Shown: one piece after another, positions 1 through 8,323 of the stretch | How the letters are laid out: each line of letters starts with the position of its first letter | How positions within the stretch are numbered: the first letter of the stretch is position 1 | NCBI GenBank assembly: GCA_029560585.1 | Contig: JAKQKQ010000189.1 | Coordinates: forward strand, 117,267 to 181,266 | Length of the DNA: 64,000 nucleotides | Reading direction: 5' to 3' | Source of the DNA: Verrucomicrobiota bacterium | GTDB taxonomy: Bacteria > Verrucomicrobiota > Verrucomicrobiia > JADLBR01 | Notes under the pieces: model-generated | What the model saw: only the letters and a program-made list of their open reading frames with translations | Database searches by the model: none | Told to the model about the DNA's origin: nothing | Made by a program: the position numbers and the translations under genes

Positions 1-179
1 AACGCCACACCGGCGGCACCACGCCCATCAATTCGACGCGCAGGCGGTACAGGAGCGCGGGCGGGCGATTCTTGGGGGAAGGTTTCCTCGGTCGGGGGGC
101 CGGCCTCGCGGGGCGGATCATGCCGGTGATACTACCGCCCACCAAAGCGCTGGCGCAATCCCGGTTCCCGCTGACGACC

Positions 180-997
180 TCACCCCGCCTTGCGCATCAG
201 GATGACGTTGCGGGCCCTCTCCTGTGCCCGCACGCCGAACCACGCCTCCGCGTCTTGCTTTGTCACGTCCCGGTGGGCGTAGTGGTGGAAAGTGATGTCG
301 GTGGTCGAGTGCTTCATCTCCCGGGCCGTCAGCGCAGCATCGCCATGGAGGGCATAGTGGTAGGTGGCAAACGAGTGGCGCAGGCCGTCGTGCGGTATCG
401 CCACGCCCGCGGCCTCGCACATGGCCCGCTTGGCCAGCTTCGCGCACGGGTTGGCCGAAAGCCACCCCATCTACACCGCGTACCCGAAGATCGCGCTCAC
501 GACTCGGAACGTGACGAAGCGGGAGGTGGCCGAGATGCCCTTGAACGAGTGCAGCCACTTGAGGATCTCGTCCCTGCCTATGCCCGCCAGATTCCGGTCC
601 CCGAACTTGGCCTGGAACTTTCTGCCCTCGTACCGGATGTGTTCCAGGTATCGCGCGGACGCCCTCGAGCTCGTCTGGGCCCTGTAGAACTCCTCCAGCG
701 CCTTCCGCGCCGTCATGGGCTCCCTGCCGCGCTGCTCCCTCAGCCGCTGGGCGTGGGCCGCCATTTCCGCAGTCTCCTCGGGCGTCAGGTCCTGCCAGAG
801 GTTGGAGCCCAGACCCGACAACTTGCTCTGGCACTCCCGGGCGAAGTCCATCGCGTCGGCCCTGGCCTTGAAATACCGCCTCTCCACCCTGCCGCCCGAC
901 AGCGCCTTGGGCACGTAGACCGCGTACGGCGTGCGGGCTTGTGCGTCTTCCTGACCTGGATCCTCACGCAACGATGGTCGCGGTTGTCAATGTCCAA
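180..997 (-). pseudogene. Degraded phage-type tyrosine integrase
   Basis: Remnant of a site-specific recombinase read on the minus strand. The N-terminal part carries a core-binding (SAM-like) domain ending in YAV, then an in-frame TAG at 471-473, then MGWLSANPC typical of the start of the catalytic domain. The piece that should follow, about 140 residues with the first catalytic Arg and the Lys, is missing: AKLAK runs straight into the HDGLRHSF box. The HxxR box, the second His and the tyrosine (ITFHHY) remain. The first residues (VRIQVRKTHKP) lie in another frame from PYAVYVPKA, implying a frameshift near 925-935. Three lesions make activity very unlikely. It lies about 75 bp from a tRNA 3' fragment, as expected for an integrase next to its attachment site. 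Confidence 0.85.
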
Positions 998-1070
998 ACC
1001 AGTCCAATCGTGTCTATGTAAGTCACTGCTATTCCAACAAATTCCTTTTTCCTAGAGGCGGCTTTCCCCG

Positions 1071-1113
1071 ATTCGTAATCAGTAGGTCGTGGGTTCGATC
1101 CCCATCTCCGGCT
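1071..1113 (+). other. tRNA-Thr(CGT) 3' fragment, probable att site
   Basis: The sequence from the anticodon loop (ATTCGTAAT, anticodon CGT) to the discriminator matches the 3' half of a tRNA: variable loop, T arm GTGGG-TTCGATC-CCCAT at 1089-1105, acceptor strand CTCCGGC at 1106-1112 and T at 1113. The 5' side does not form a D arm or the matching GCCGGAG acceptor strand, so this is not a complete tRNA. Elements that integrate at tRNA 3' ends leave such a fragment at the distal end, with the intact tRNA at the other end. The decayed integrase alongside supports this. The intact copy should lie left of the window. Confidence 0.7.
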
Positions 1114-1661
1114 CTCTGATAATCAACGGATTAGCGACAGGCGCGCCTTCTTTGCCCAACGTTCTCTTGGACACTTCTTTGCCACTCTTATTCCCCGCCC
1201 CCAAGTCAGAAACTTCGGGCGCTGTTCGCGGGCGCGGATCGTGCCCCGATCCAGGATCCGGACCGGGAGGGTTTTGGACTTGCGGTGGCAGCGTCCCGGA
1301 TCGGGGCGGTGCCACCGCTTTGCCGGTGCCGGACCAACGGCGAAAGCGACGCGTTCGCGCGCCGCATCAAAAAACCCTACCCCTCGCATTATTTTGCGGC
1401 GGCTCCGCCGCCGCTTTCCGCGGCCGGCGGAGCCGCTTTCCAGAACCGGGCCCAGGAACGCCCAAATCTCCCAATACCCGCTCACAGAGGCTGCAGAGGA
1501 CTTCCGCACTCCGCTCTGGAACGCAACTCCGACCACCCGTGGGTGAGACGGTATCGGGCGCCTGTGATCGCGCGCTCAAACGGCATTGCTAACTCACTCG
1601 GCCTTGATAGCCTTCCCAAATCGTCGCGCGGACCAAAGTGGTCCCCGAAAGGTAAGGCCCC
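1114..1661. repeat. Gene-free stretch with dispersed hairpin repeat
   Basis: No convincing gene. Positions 1209-1321 hold a copy of a repeat found again at 38214-38329. It shares the lead-in ACTTCGGGCGCTGTTCGCGG and the block GGAGGGTTTTGGACT, and contains a hairpin with 9-bp arms GCGGTGGCA/TGCCACCGC at about 1282-1318. The rest is GC-rich and without coding signature. The promoter of the OmpA-family gene at 1662 should lie in the last 100 bases; I see no clear -35/-10 pair. Confidence 0.6.
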
Positions 1662-2642
1662 ATGAAATTCACCAAACCGGTCAACCTGCCGCTCCTGGTT
1701 CTCGCCCTCGGTGGTGCAGTTCACACGCATGCGTCACTCCCGACAGCCGACGTGGAGGGTGCGGCGGATCCTCCCGGAATTAAGCGCTACGCCGGCTCCG
1801 TGATATTCAAATACTCAAAGGCCGAATTCGAGCCGTATACGCTGGCCCTCGGGAAGGCCGTGGAACCCGGTCGCTACGAAAGCTCCAAGAAGCTGGAGGG
1901 CCGCTTGACCCGTCTGAGCTATGTGGCCCCCGAGGGGCGCTCGTCACTGGAGATCTTGCGAAACTACCAGCAAGAGCTCCAGTCGGCCGGCTTCGAGACC
2001 CTGTTCGAGGGTGACCACCAGACCCTCGGCGCAATGTTCGGCACGCACACGTACCAATCCCTCGGCCAGATATTCGCCTACAGCCCAAACAAGGAACTGT
2101 TCTGGGCCGCCCGTCGCTCCACCCCGCAGGGCGACCAGCACATCGCACTGTACGTCACCGAATTCGAGGGCGGATTCGACTCGCGCGTCGAGATCCCCCG
2201 CGGCCGCGCGATCGCCCAGCTCGACTTTCTCGAATCCAAGCCCATGGAGCAACGGATGGTCCTGGTGAAGGCCGAGGAGATGTCTCGCTCCATCTCCGAC
2301 ACGGGTCGCATCGCCCTATATGGCATCTACTTCGATTTCAATAAGGACGACATCAAACCCGTATCTGGCCCGACCCTCGAGGAAGTCGCCAAGCTCTTGC
2401 GGTCCAATCCCACCCAGAGACTCCTCGTCGTGGGACACACCGACAGCGTCGGCGGCATGGATTTCAATATGGACCTCTCGCGCCGCCGCGCCGAGGCGGT
2501 GGTGCGGAACCTCTCGGGGCAGCATGGCATCGATCCCGCAAGGCTGGTGCCCGCCGGTGTCGGGTACCTCTGCCCGGTGGCCAGCAATCGCGCCGAGGAC
2601 GGCCGGACGAAAAACCGCCGCGTGGAACTGGTGGAGTTCTGA
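1662..2642 (+). CDS. OmpA-family protein with DUF4892-like domain
   Basis: A 326-residue exported envelope protein. Residues 1-25 form a signal peptide. The middle part (about 35-200) resembles DUF4892, with the pattern GSVIFKYSKAEFEPY followed by LEGRLTRLSYVAPEGRSSLE. Residues about 220-326 are an OmpA C-terminal peptidoglycan-binding domain (YFDFNKDDIKP, GHTDSVGG, NRRVELVEF). This architecture is known in Proteobacteria as outer-membrane-associated and presumably anchors the protein to peptidoglycan; the DUF4892 role is unknown. The stop codon overlaps the next start (TGATG), so translation is probably coupled to the downstream lyase. A GGTAAGG-like ribosome site precedes the ATG. Confidence 0.88.
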   Translation: MKFTKPVNLPLLVLALGGAVHTHASLPTADVEGAADPPGIKRYAGSVIFKYSKAEFEPYTLALGKAVEPGRYESSKKLEGRLTRLSYVAPEGRSSLEILRNYQQELQSAGFETLFEGDHQTLGAMFGTHTYQSLGQIFAYSPNKELFWAARRSTPQGDQHIALYVTEFEGGFDSRVEIPRGRAIAQLDFLESKPMEQRMVLVKAEEMSRSISDTGRIALYGIYFDFNKDDIKPVSGPTLEEVAKLLRSNPTQRLLVVGHTDSVGGMDFNMDLSRRRAEAVVRNLSGQHGIDPARLVPAGVGYLCPVASNRAEDGRTKNRRVELVEF

Positions 2643-5062
2643 TGCGCCCGCTTCAACTCGTTGCCCTCCTGAGCATCGCGATCGCGCAATCGCCCCGGGC
2701 GGCCACCCCTCCCCTGGCCGACCCCGCCCGCGCGGCCCAGATCGGCCCCGCGCTGCCCCAAAAGCCCGCCGGCCCCGGCCGCCCAATCGCCGACCGCGCC
2801 GCATGGGCAAGCTTCGCCAGCCAGACCGCCCGCGACGAAATCGTCCAATATGCCGAATCCATTTCAAAAACTCCGCTGCCCGAAACCACCGACGACCTCT
2901 TCCTGGATTTCTCCAAGACGGGCAACCGGACCCGCTGGCAGGGCGTCGCCGGAAAACGCCGCGGGCGCCTCCCGAGGCTGGTCCTTGCCGAGTGCATCGA
3001 GAACAAGGGCCGCTTCCTCCCGGCGTTTCACGAACTCGCGCGCTCCCTGTGCGCCGAGCGCACGTGGACGATGCCAGCCCATGATCGGAAGCTGGAAAAT
3101 TTTTATGCCAAGTCGGTCTCCATCGACCTCGCCTCCTCCGACGTCGCCTGGCAATTTGCAACCGCCCTCTATCTGCTCGGCGACCGCGTCGAGCCCGATG
3201 TGCGCGCGCTGATCCGCTCCCGCATCGACGCCTGGGTCCTGAACCCCGCCCGCGACGGGATCACCGGCAAAGGCAGAGAACAGGGATGGATGCGCGCCAC
3301 GCACAACTGGAATGCCGTTTGCACCGCAGGCGTCACCGGCGCCGCGCTCGCGCTCGTCGAGCCGCGCGAAGACCGGGCGCTCTTTGCCGCCGCGGCCGAG
3401 GCCAGCACGCGATTCTTTCTATCGGGATTCACCCCCGATGGATACTGCAGCGAGGGAATGGGCTACTGGAACTACGGCTTCGGACATTTTCTGCTCCTCG
3501 CCGAGACTCTCAGCCAGGCCACCTCCGGAAAACTCAACCTCCTCGACATGCCCGGCGCCCAAGAACCGGCCCGATTCCCAGTAAACATCCATATCCAGGA
3601 CGGCGTCTATCCCGCCTTCGCGGACTGCGCCGTCGGCAGCCGTCCGTCCGCGGCCTACATGTACTTCATCAACCGGTACTTTCAGGCTGGCTGGCCACAG
3701 TACAATAACCTCGATGACGCCGGGGCCACCGGCGGCCTCCCGGAAAACCTCCTGTTCGGATTCCCCAACTCCGCATCTAACAAACCCGCCCCGCCCCCGA
3801 AACCAAACGACGGCATCCGCTCGTGGTTCAAGGATGCCGGCATCCTCATCGCCCGCCCAATGCCCGGATCGGCCTCGCGCTTGGCCGTTGCCCTCAAGGG
3901 CGGCAACAATGCCGAGCACCACAATCACAATGATCTGGGCAGCTACGTCGCGGTCCTCGGACACGAGGCGATCATCCTCGACCCCGGCGGCGAGGTGTAC
4001 ACGGCCCGCACCTTCAGCAAGGACCGCTACACCAGCAAGGTCCTCTCCTCCTACGGCCATCCGGTCCCGGTTGTCGGCGGCCGATTGCAGCGCACCGGCC
4101 GCGAGGCCCAGGCCAAGGTCCTCGAGTCCAAGTTCTCTGATAGCACAGACACATTGGCGCTCGACCTCACCTCGGCTTACGACACCCCCGGACTCAAGCG
4201 CCTCGTCCGCACATTCGTCTACTCCCGTTCTGGCGACGGACGACTCACGGTCCGCGACGATGTTGTTTTAGAGAAACCCGCCACCTTCGAGACCGCCCTC
4301 ATCACACTCGATACGTGGCAACAACTCGCGCCCAAGACGCTGCTCATCCGAGGTTCCCGCACCGCCCTCGGGGCCGAGATCGACGCCGGGGGGAAGGCAT
4401 TCGCAGTCGTCGGCGAGGAGATCAAGGAGGATGTGCACACGCGCAATCTCCCACAGCGCATCGCCGTCCGGTTCACCCAACCTGTCACCCAGGCCACGAT
4501 AACGATCACGCTGTCGCCCCTGCCCCGCTCCGCGCTCGGGCCCCAGCCCGCCAATGGTGATTTTGAACAGGCCTCCTCCGGTTGGCAACTCGACGGCAAG
4601 ATGTCAACGATCACAGAGGCCTTCAAAGCTTCGGGGAAGCGCTCGCTTCGCATCACTGACACCAGCAAAAAGGATGGCTCCAGCGCCTCGTCGCCACCGG
4701 CCCTCCTGTCGAACCCCGGTCGTCACGAGGTCCGCGGCCACTACCTCAATCTTTCGGGCAAGGGCATCGGGGTCTACGTCCGTTACCTCGACGAGCAAGA
4801 CCACCCGATCAAAACCGAGAGCGACAGGCACCCCATCGGCGTCCTCGGCGACGGTCAGCCCACCCAGGCGTGGAAACCGTTCGCCTTTGCGTTCGTGCCC
4901 CCCAAGGGCACCGATGCCGCCACCGTCTGGCTCCACAGCATATCCTCGGCAACGGTCGATGGCTGCATCGACGACATCCAGGTCGTTCCCTCCCCGCCCC
5001 CCGTCCCAAATCCCTCTTCGAAACCAATCGGGCCGACCCCGCGCACCGCCACCGCGCCGTGA
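2642..5062 (+). CDS. Secreted heparinase II/III-type polysaccharide lyase
   Basis: An 806-residue exported protein with a signal peptide (about 1-20). An alpha-barrel region (about 60-380; WNAVCTAG, YCSEGMGYWNYGFGHF) precedes the heparinase II/III-like beta domain with EHHNHNDLGSYVAV and IILDPGGEVYTA at about 420-455. A C-terminal module (about 640-780; NGDFEQASSGWQ) resembles a carbohydrate-binding jelly roll. Members of this family cleave uronic-acid polysaccharides by beta-elimination; the actual substrate cannot be read from sequence. It overlaps the OmpA-family gene by one base, so the two are likely one transcript. A proline-rich tail ends the protein. Confidence 0.82.
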   Translation: MRPLQLVALLSIAIAQSPRAATPPLADPARAAQIGPALPQKPAGPGRPIADRAAWASFASQTARDEIVQYAESISKTPLPETTDDLFLDFSKTGNRTRWQGVAGKRRGRLPRLVLAECIENKGRFLPAFHELARSLCAERTWTMPAHDRKLENFYAKSVSIDLASSDVAWQFATALYLLGDRVEPDVRALIRSRIDAWVLNPARDGITGKGREQGWMRATHNWNAVCTAGVTGAALALVEPREDRALFAAAAEASTRFFLSGFTPDGYCSEGMGYWNYGFGHFLLLAETLSQATSGKLNLLDMPGAQEPARFPVNIHIQDGVYPAFADCAVGSRPSAAYMYFINRYFQAGWPQYNNLDDAGATGGLPENLLFGFPNSASNKPAPPPKPNDGIRSWFKDAGILIARPMPGSASRLAVALKGGNNAEHHNHNDLGSYVAVLGHEAIILDPGGEVYTARTFSKDRYTSKVLSSYGHPVPVVGGRLQRTGREAQAKVLESKFSDSTDTLALDLTSAYDTPGLKRLVRTFVYSRSGDGRLTVRDDVVLEKPATFETALITLDTWQQLAPKTLLIRGSRTALGAEIDAGGKAFAVVGEEIKEDVHTRNLPQRIAVRFTQPVTQATITITLSPLPRSALGPQPANGDFEQASSGWQLDGKMSTITEAFKASGKRSLRITDTSKKDGSSASSPPALLSNPGRHEVRGHYLNLSGKGIGVYVRYLDEQDHPIKTESDRHPIGVLGDGQPTQAWKPFAFAFVPPKGTDAATVWLHSISSATVDGCIDDIQVVPSPPPVPNPSSKPIGPTPRTATAP

Positions 5063-5082
5063 CGCGCCGCACTCAAATCCCT

Positions 5083-5412
5083 ATGCCAAACATCCCGTCC
5101 GAAATCCCAAACGTCACCGTCCTCACGAAGGCCAACGTCTACTTTGACGGCGGCGTCATCAGCCACACCATCCTGTTCGATGATGGTACAAGGAAGACCC
5201 TCGGCCTCATCCGCCCCGGTCGCTACCACTTCGCAACCGACAAGGCCGAGCGCATGGATATCGTCGCCGGAACTTGCCGCGTTAAACTCGATGGATCACC
5301 CGATTCCCGCGACTACTCCGCCGCCAACACCTTCGAGGTCCCCGCAAAATCCGGCTTCGACATCGAGGTTGTGAGCGGCCTTTGCGAATACATCTGCTCA
5401 TTCCTCGGCTGA
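5083..5412 (+). CDS. ppnP: Pyrimidine/purine nucleoside phosphorylase
   Basis: A 109-residue protein of the PpnP (YaiE, DUF1255) family. These small cupin-like enzymes phosphorolyse several nucleosides to base plus ribose 1-phosphate. Family features are visible: VYFDGGVISHTI near the start, GLIRPGRYHFATDKAERMDI in the middle and the C-terminal CEYICSFLG. Length is normal for the family. The reading frame is open further upstream, but the ATG at 5083 gives the family-typical N-terminus and avoids overlap with the lyase gene, whose stop lies 20 bp upstream. Probably nucleotide salvage, unrelated to the glycan genes around it. Confidence 0.9.
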   Translation: MPNIPSEIPNVTVLTKANVYFDGGVISHTILFDDGTRKTLGLIRPGRYHFATDKAERMDIVAGTCRVKLDGSPDSRDYSAANTFEVPAKSGFDIEVVSGLCEYICSFLG

Positions 5413-5724
5413 CCGGAGTTCGGACCAACAGCCCGCCGAAAACGTCATCGCTCCACGCTGCCAGCGGGCATCCTGGGGAGGGCCCGCGGCCTCGCGGGCC
5501 GCGTTGGCCCGGATGACGCGCGACCGGTGAATCGCGGACGCCGGGGCCGGCGTCCCTCCCCTACCCGTTCCGATGGCGCGGCGGATGGGGTTTTCAAGAG
5601 CCCGCCAAGACAATGGGTTCTGGCGGGGCGGATCGTGCGTCCGCATGCAACCCCTCGCAGGCAGCCTCTCTCCCCGCGTTCCCGCGCTTGACGTTTTCCG
5701 CCACACGAATCCAGACTGCCACCC
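5413..5724. repeat. Intergenic stretch with GC-rich palindromic repeat
   Basis: Positions 5472-5561 carry a GC-rich repeat built of two hairpins: GGGCCCGCGGCCTCGCGGGCC on one side and a GGACGCCGGGGCCGGCGTCC-type palindrome on the other. An inverted copy is at 32363-32450 and half-copies at 49089-49109 and 49684-49711. Nothing else is recognisable before the oxidoreductase gene. Confidence 0.75.
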
Positions 5725-7158
5725 ATGCCTAATGCCCGACGCTCGAATCCCACGCGCCGCCAATTCTGTCGCACCGCTGGCGGTGCCGCGGCGACCCTGT
5801 TCTCGTTCCGCTTCATCCCCAGCAGCGTCTGGGGCGCAAACTCCCGCCTCGCGCTGGCCGCGATCGGCACCGGCGGAAAGGGCGCCAGCGATATCAAGGG
5901 CGCTGTCGGTGCCGGATTCCAGGTGGTCGCCCTCTGCGACACCGTCGATGCCACCAAGATGACCGACAAGGGCGGCCGCATGAAGGGCATCGCCGAATCG
6001 CGACAGGCGTACCCGGACGCCAAATTCTATTCGGATTGGCGCGAGATGCTCGCCGACAAGTCTCTGGATTTCGACGCCGTCACGGTCGCGACCCCCGACC
6101 ACCACCACGCGCACGCCTCGATCGCCGCCATGCGCGCGGGAAAGCACGTGTATACCCAGAAACCGCTCGCCCACTCCGTATGGGAGGCGCGCGCCATGGC
6201 CAAAGTCGCGGCCGAGACGGGCGTAAAAACCCAGATGGGCAACCAGGCCCACGCCAATGACCACATGCGCCGCGTGGTCGAACTCATCCGCGCCGGAATC
6301 ATCGGCAAGGTCAAGCAGGTGCACGCCTGGACCAATCGCCCGATCTGGCCACAGGGCTTCGACCGCTATCCCGATGCCGAAGCCGTCCCGCCGTGGATGA
6401 ACTGGGATGCGTGGATTGGCCCCGCGGCACCCGTGGACTACAGCTCGCACATCGCCCCATTCAATTGGCGCGGCTATTGGAATTTTGGATGCGGCGCACT
6501 GGGCGACATGGCCTGCCATATCATGGATGTCGCATTCTGGGCGCTCGAACTCGGTTCGCCCACGACCATCAAGGCCGAAGCCGAGGGCGGCACTCCCATC
6601 TCCGCCCCGATCAACTCCACCATCACCTACGTCTTCCCCGCGCGGGGCGATCGCCCGGCCGTCAAGTTCGTCTGGTACGATGGCCAGAAGGGTGCCCGGT
6701 TTGACGCGTCGGCGTGGAAACTTATTCCCGGCGAACCCAATCTCCCATCCAAGGCTATTCTCGAGGGCTTCGACATCACCGAGGCCAATGGCTACGATTG
6801 CATGTTTGTCGGCGAAAAGGGCAAGCTCTTCTTCAATCGCAGCAAGAATAACTGGGTGGTCAAATCCACCAGCGCCATCGACGGGTTCGCGTGGCCACCG
6901 CCGTCGCTGCCGCGCGCCACCGACCAAAATCCTTACAAGGAATGGCGCGATGCCATCGATGGCAAGATCCCACAGGCCGCGTCGCATTTTGGCCACGCCG
7001 GACCATTCACCGAAATGGTCCTGCTCGGTTGCGTGGCGCAGCGCGCACCGGGCAAGGATCTCCAATGGGACGGGACCACCCTCACGATCAAGAACGCCCC
7101 GGAGCTACAGGGCATGATCCACCGCGAGTACCGAAAAGGCTGGGAGCTCAAGGCCTGA
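5725..7158 (+). CDS. Tat-exported Gfo/Idh/MocA family oxidoreductase
   Basis: A 477-residue NAD(P)-dependent oxidoreductase-fold protein with a twin-arginine signal (TRRQFCRTAGGAAATL, about residues 11-27). The Rossmann domain follows (AAIGTGGKG, VALCDTVDATKM, VTVATPDHHHAHAS). The family EKP motif appears as QKP (YTQKPLAHS), which places Gln where Glu is usual. The C-terminal substrate domain starts with QMGNQAHANDHMRR. Exported members are abundant in Planctomycetes and Verrucomicrobia and are generally linked to sugar oxidation, with exact substrates unknown. It stands alone on the plus strand. A 210-bp repeat element follows at 7181. Confidence 0.9.
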   Translation: MPNARRSNPTRRQFCRTAGGAAATLFSFRFIPSSVWGANSRLALAAIGTGGKGASDIKGAVGAGFQVVALCDTVDATKMTDKGGRMKGIAESRQAYPDAKFYSDWREMLADKSLDFDAVTVATPDHHHAHASIAAMRAGKHVYTQKPLAHSVWEARAMAKVAAETGVKTQMGNQAHANDHMRRVVELIRAGIIGKVKQVHAWTNRPIWPQGFDRYPDAEAVPPWMNWDAWIGPAAPVDYSSHIAPFNWRGYWNFGCGALGDMACHIMDVAFWALELGSPTTIKAEAEGGTPISAPINSTITYVFPARGDRPAVKFVWYDGQKGARFDASAWKLIPGEPNLPSKAILEGFDITEANGYDCMFVGEKGKLFFNRSKNNWVVKSTSAIDGFAWPPPSLPRATDQNPYKEWRDAIDGKIPQAASHFGHAGPFTEMVLLGCVAQRAPGKDLQWDGTTLTIKNAPELQGMIHREYRKGWELKA

Positions 7159-7180
7159 TCGCCCGACGCTCTCGCTCCCT

Positions 7181-7390
7181 TAGCAGACTGTCGGACTTCA
7201 GAAAGTCCGCCAGCCTGCTAGAAAGCAAAACCGACTGGACATCAAATGGTCATAGAATTGAGGTGAATGCTTGGTTTCTCAACGACCGGGTTCGTCGGCA
7301 TCGTCGGCCATCCCAGGTGACTCCATCATATTCAAGACAGCAGGCGGTTTTGCCAGAGGAATCTGTCGGGCAAAGTCCGACAGATTCCTA
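7181..7390. repeat. 210-bp repeat element bounded by two hairpins, copy 1
   Basis: A composite element with different hairpins at its ends. The left hairpin (7181-7220) has imperfect arms around CTGTCGGACTT/AAAGTCCG and ends in CTGCTA. The right hairpin (7357-7389) has arms AGGAATCTGTCGG and CCGACAGATTCCT. A diverged core of about 135 bp lies between, bordered by AAAACCG and CGGTTTTGCC. The same arrangement, inverted and almost identical in length, occurs at 36928-37136. The element ends 8 bp before the FkbM methyltransferase start. It looks like a REP-doublet or miniature non-autonomous element; no transposase is present. Confidence 0.85.
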
Positions 7391-7398
7391 GTGACCCG

Positions 7399-8121
7399 AT
7401 GAAATCGGCCCCTCGCCCGCATTGGCGGACCACCCTCGCCACAGCCGCCATTGCCGGGAGCACCGTCTTTGCCCTCGCGTGGTTCGTCCTGCAGACCCTT
7501 GCCCCAGACCCCTATGGCGTGCCCGACGCCCCCCGCCACATCTTCATCGACGGCGGCGCCCATGAGGGCGAAAGCATCCGATCCTTCAAACGCACCCGCA
7601 TGTTCCGAGATCACAGATGGGACATCTTCGCCTTCGAGTGCAATCCGGACCTCGCGTCTCGCCTTTCAGCGACCACGGACGCCAGGGTCCTCAACCAGGC
7701 GATGTGGACCAACAGCGGCTCCCTCGAGTTCTTCCTCACCCAAGAGACCACGTGCAGTTCGGTGTTCCGGGACGCCGGCATGGGCAAATTCGAGAAACGC
7801 CGCGTCGAGGTCCCCTCCATCGACTTCGCCGCGTGGCTCCACGATAATGCCCGATCGGATGATTTCGTCGTTCTGAAACTCGACGTCGAGGGCGCCGAGT
7901 ACCCCATCCTGGATCACCTGCTCAAGGGCGACGCCGCCGGGCGCATCGACATCCTCTTCATCGAGTTTCACAACGCATGGGTCGGCGTCCCGAAGGAGCG
8001 CGACGACGCCCTCCTTCGCCAGCTGAGGGCTCGTGGCATCCGCGTCGAATTCGCGCAATCGAAGAAGGACGGCGACTGGTTCGCGCGGCCCCATGTGTTT
8101 TCGAAGTGGTCAGGCCGATAA
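7399..8121 (+). CDS. Membrane-anchored FkbM-family methyltransferase
   Basis: A 240-residue SAM-dependent methyltransferase. Residues about 13-33 form a single hydrophobic segment, so the catalytic domain is anchored to the membrane or exported. SAM-binding motif I is HIFIDGGAHEGES, the acidic loop is FAFECNPD, and the FkbM signature VLKLDVEGAEYPIL follows at about 155-168. FkbM enzymes O-methylate small molecules or sugars of glycans and antibiotics. The upstream repeat element ends directly before the ATG, so the native promoter is displaced or lies within it. Confidence 0.8.
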   Translation: MKSAPRPHWRTTLATAAIAGSTVFALAWFVLQTLAPDPYGVPDAPRHIFIDGGAHEGESIRSFKRTRMFRDHRWDIFAFECNPDLASRLSATTDARVLNQAMWTNSGSLEFFLTQETTCSSVFRDAGMGKFEKRRVEVPSIDFAAWLHDNARSDDFVVLKLDVEGAEYPILDHLLKGDAAGRIDILFIEFHNAWVGVPKERDDALLRQLRARGIRVEFAQSKKDGDWFARPHVFSKWSGR

Positions 8122-8207
8122 GCTTTCGGCGTCTTCCCGCACTGCCCCTTCGGACTGCGCATGTCCCTCTTGCGCCCTGTAAAACGGCCCGGCCGGGGAA
8201 AATGAGA

Positions 8208-8259
8208 CGTAGGAGCGCGCTTGCGCGCGATTCGGATCGCCCGCAAGCAGCCTCCTACG
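8208..8259. repeat. GTAGGAG palindrome, copy 1
   Basis: A 52-bp imperfect palindrome that starts CGTAGGAGCGCGCTTGCGCG and ends CTCCTACG. Copies occur at 26654-26712 and, inverted and also 52 bp long, at 56343-56394. Flanking conservation extends the repeat by about 15-20 bp on each side. This copy lies between the convergent methyltransferase and arylsulfatase genes, where it could serve as a two-way transcription stop. Confidence 0.85.
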
Positions 8260-8323
8260 ATTCAGCATCTGGGTTTTAGATCTCGCACGCAGCCACTCTC
8301 CGGCACCCTCTCCCTTATCCCGG

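Noticed and set aside
1089..1665. Several open frames in the left gap
   Set aside because: They cover a dispersed hairpin repeat and a tRNA fragment and overlap each other on both strands without motifs.
5398..7065. 555-residue open frame on the minus strand
   Set aside because: It is antisense to the oxidoreductase gene, a common artefact at high GC, and has no recognisable motif.
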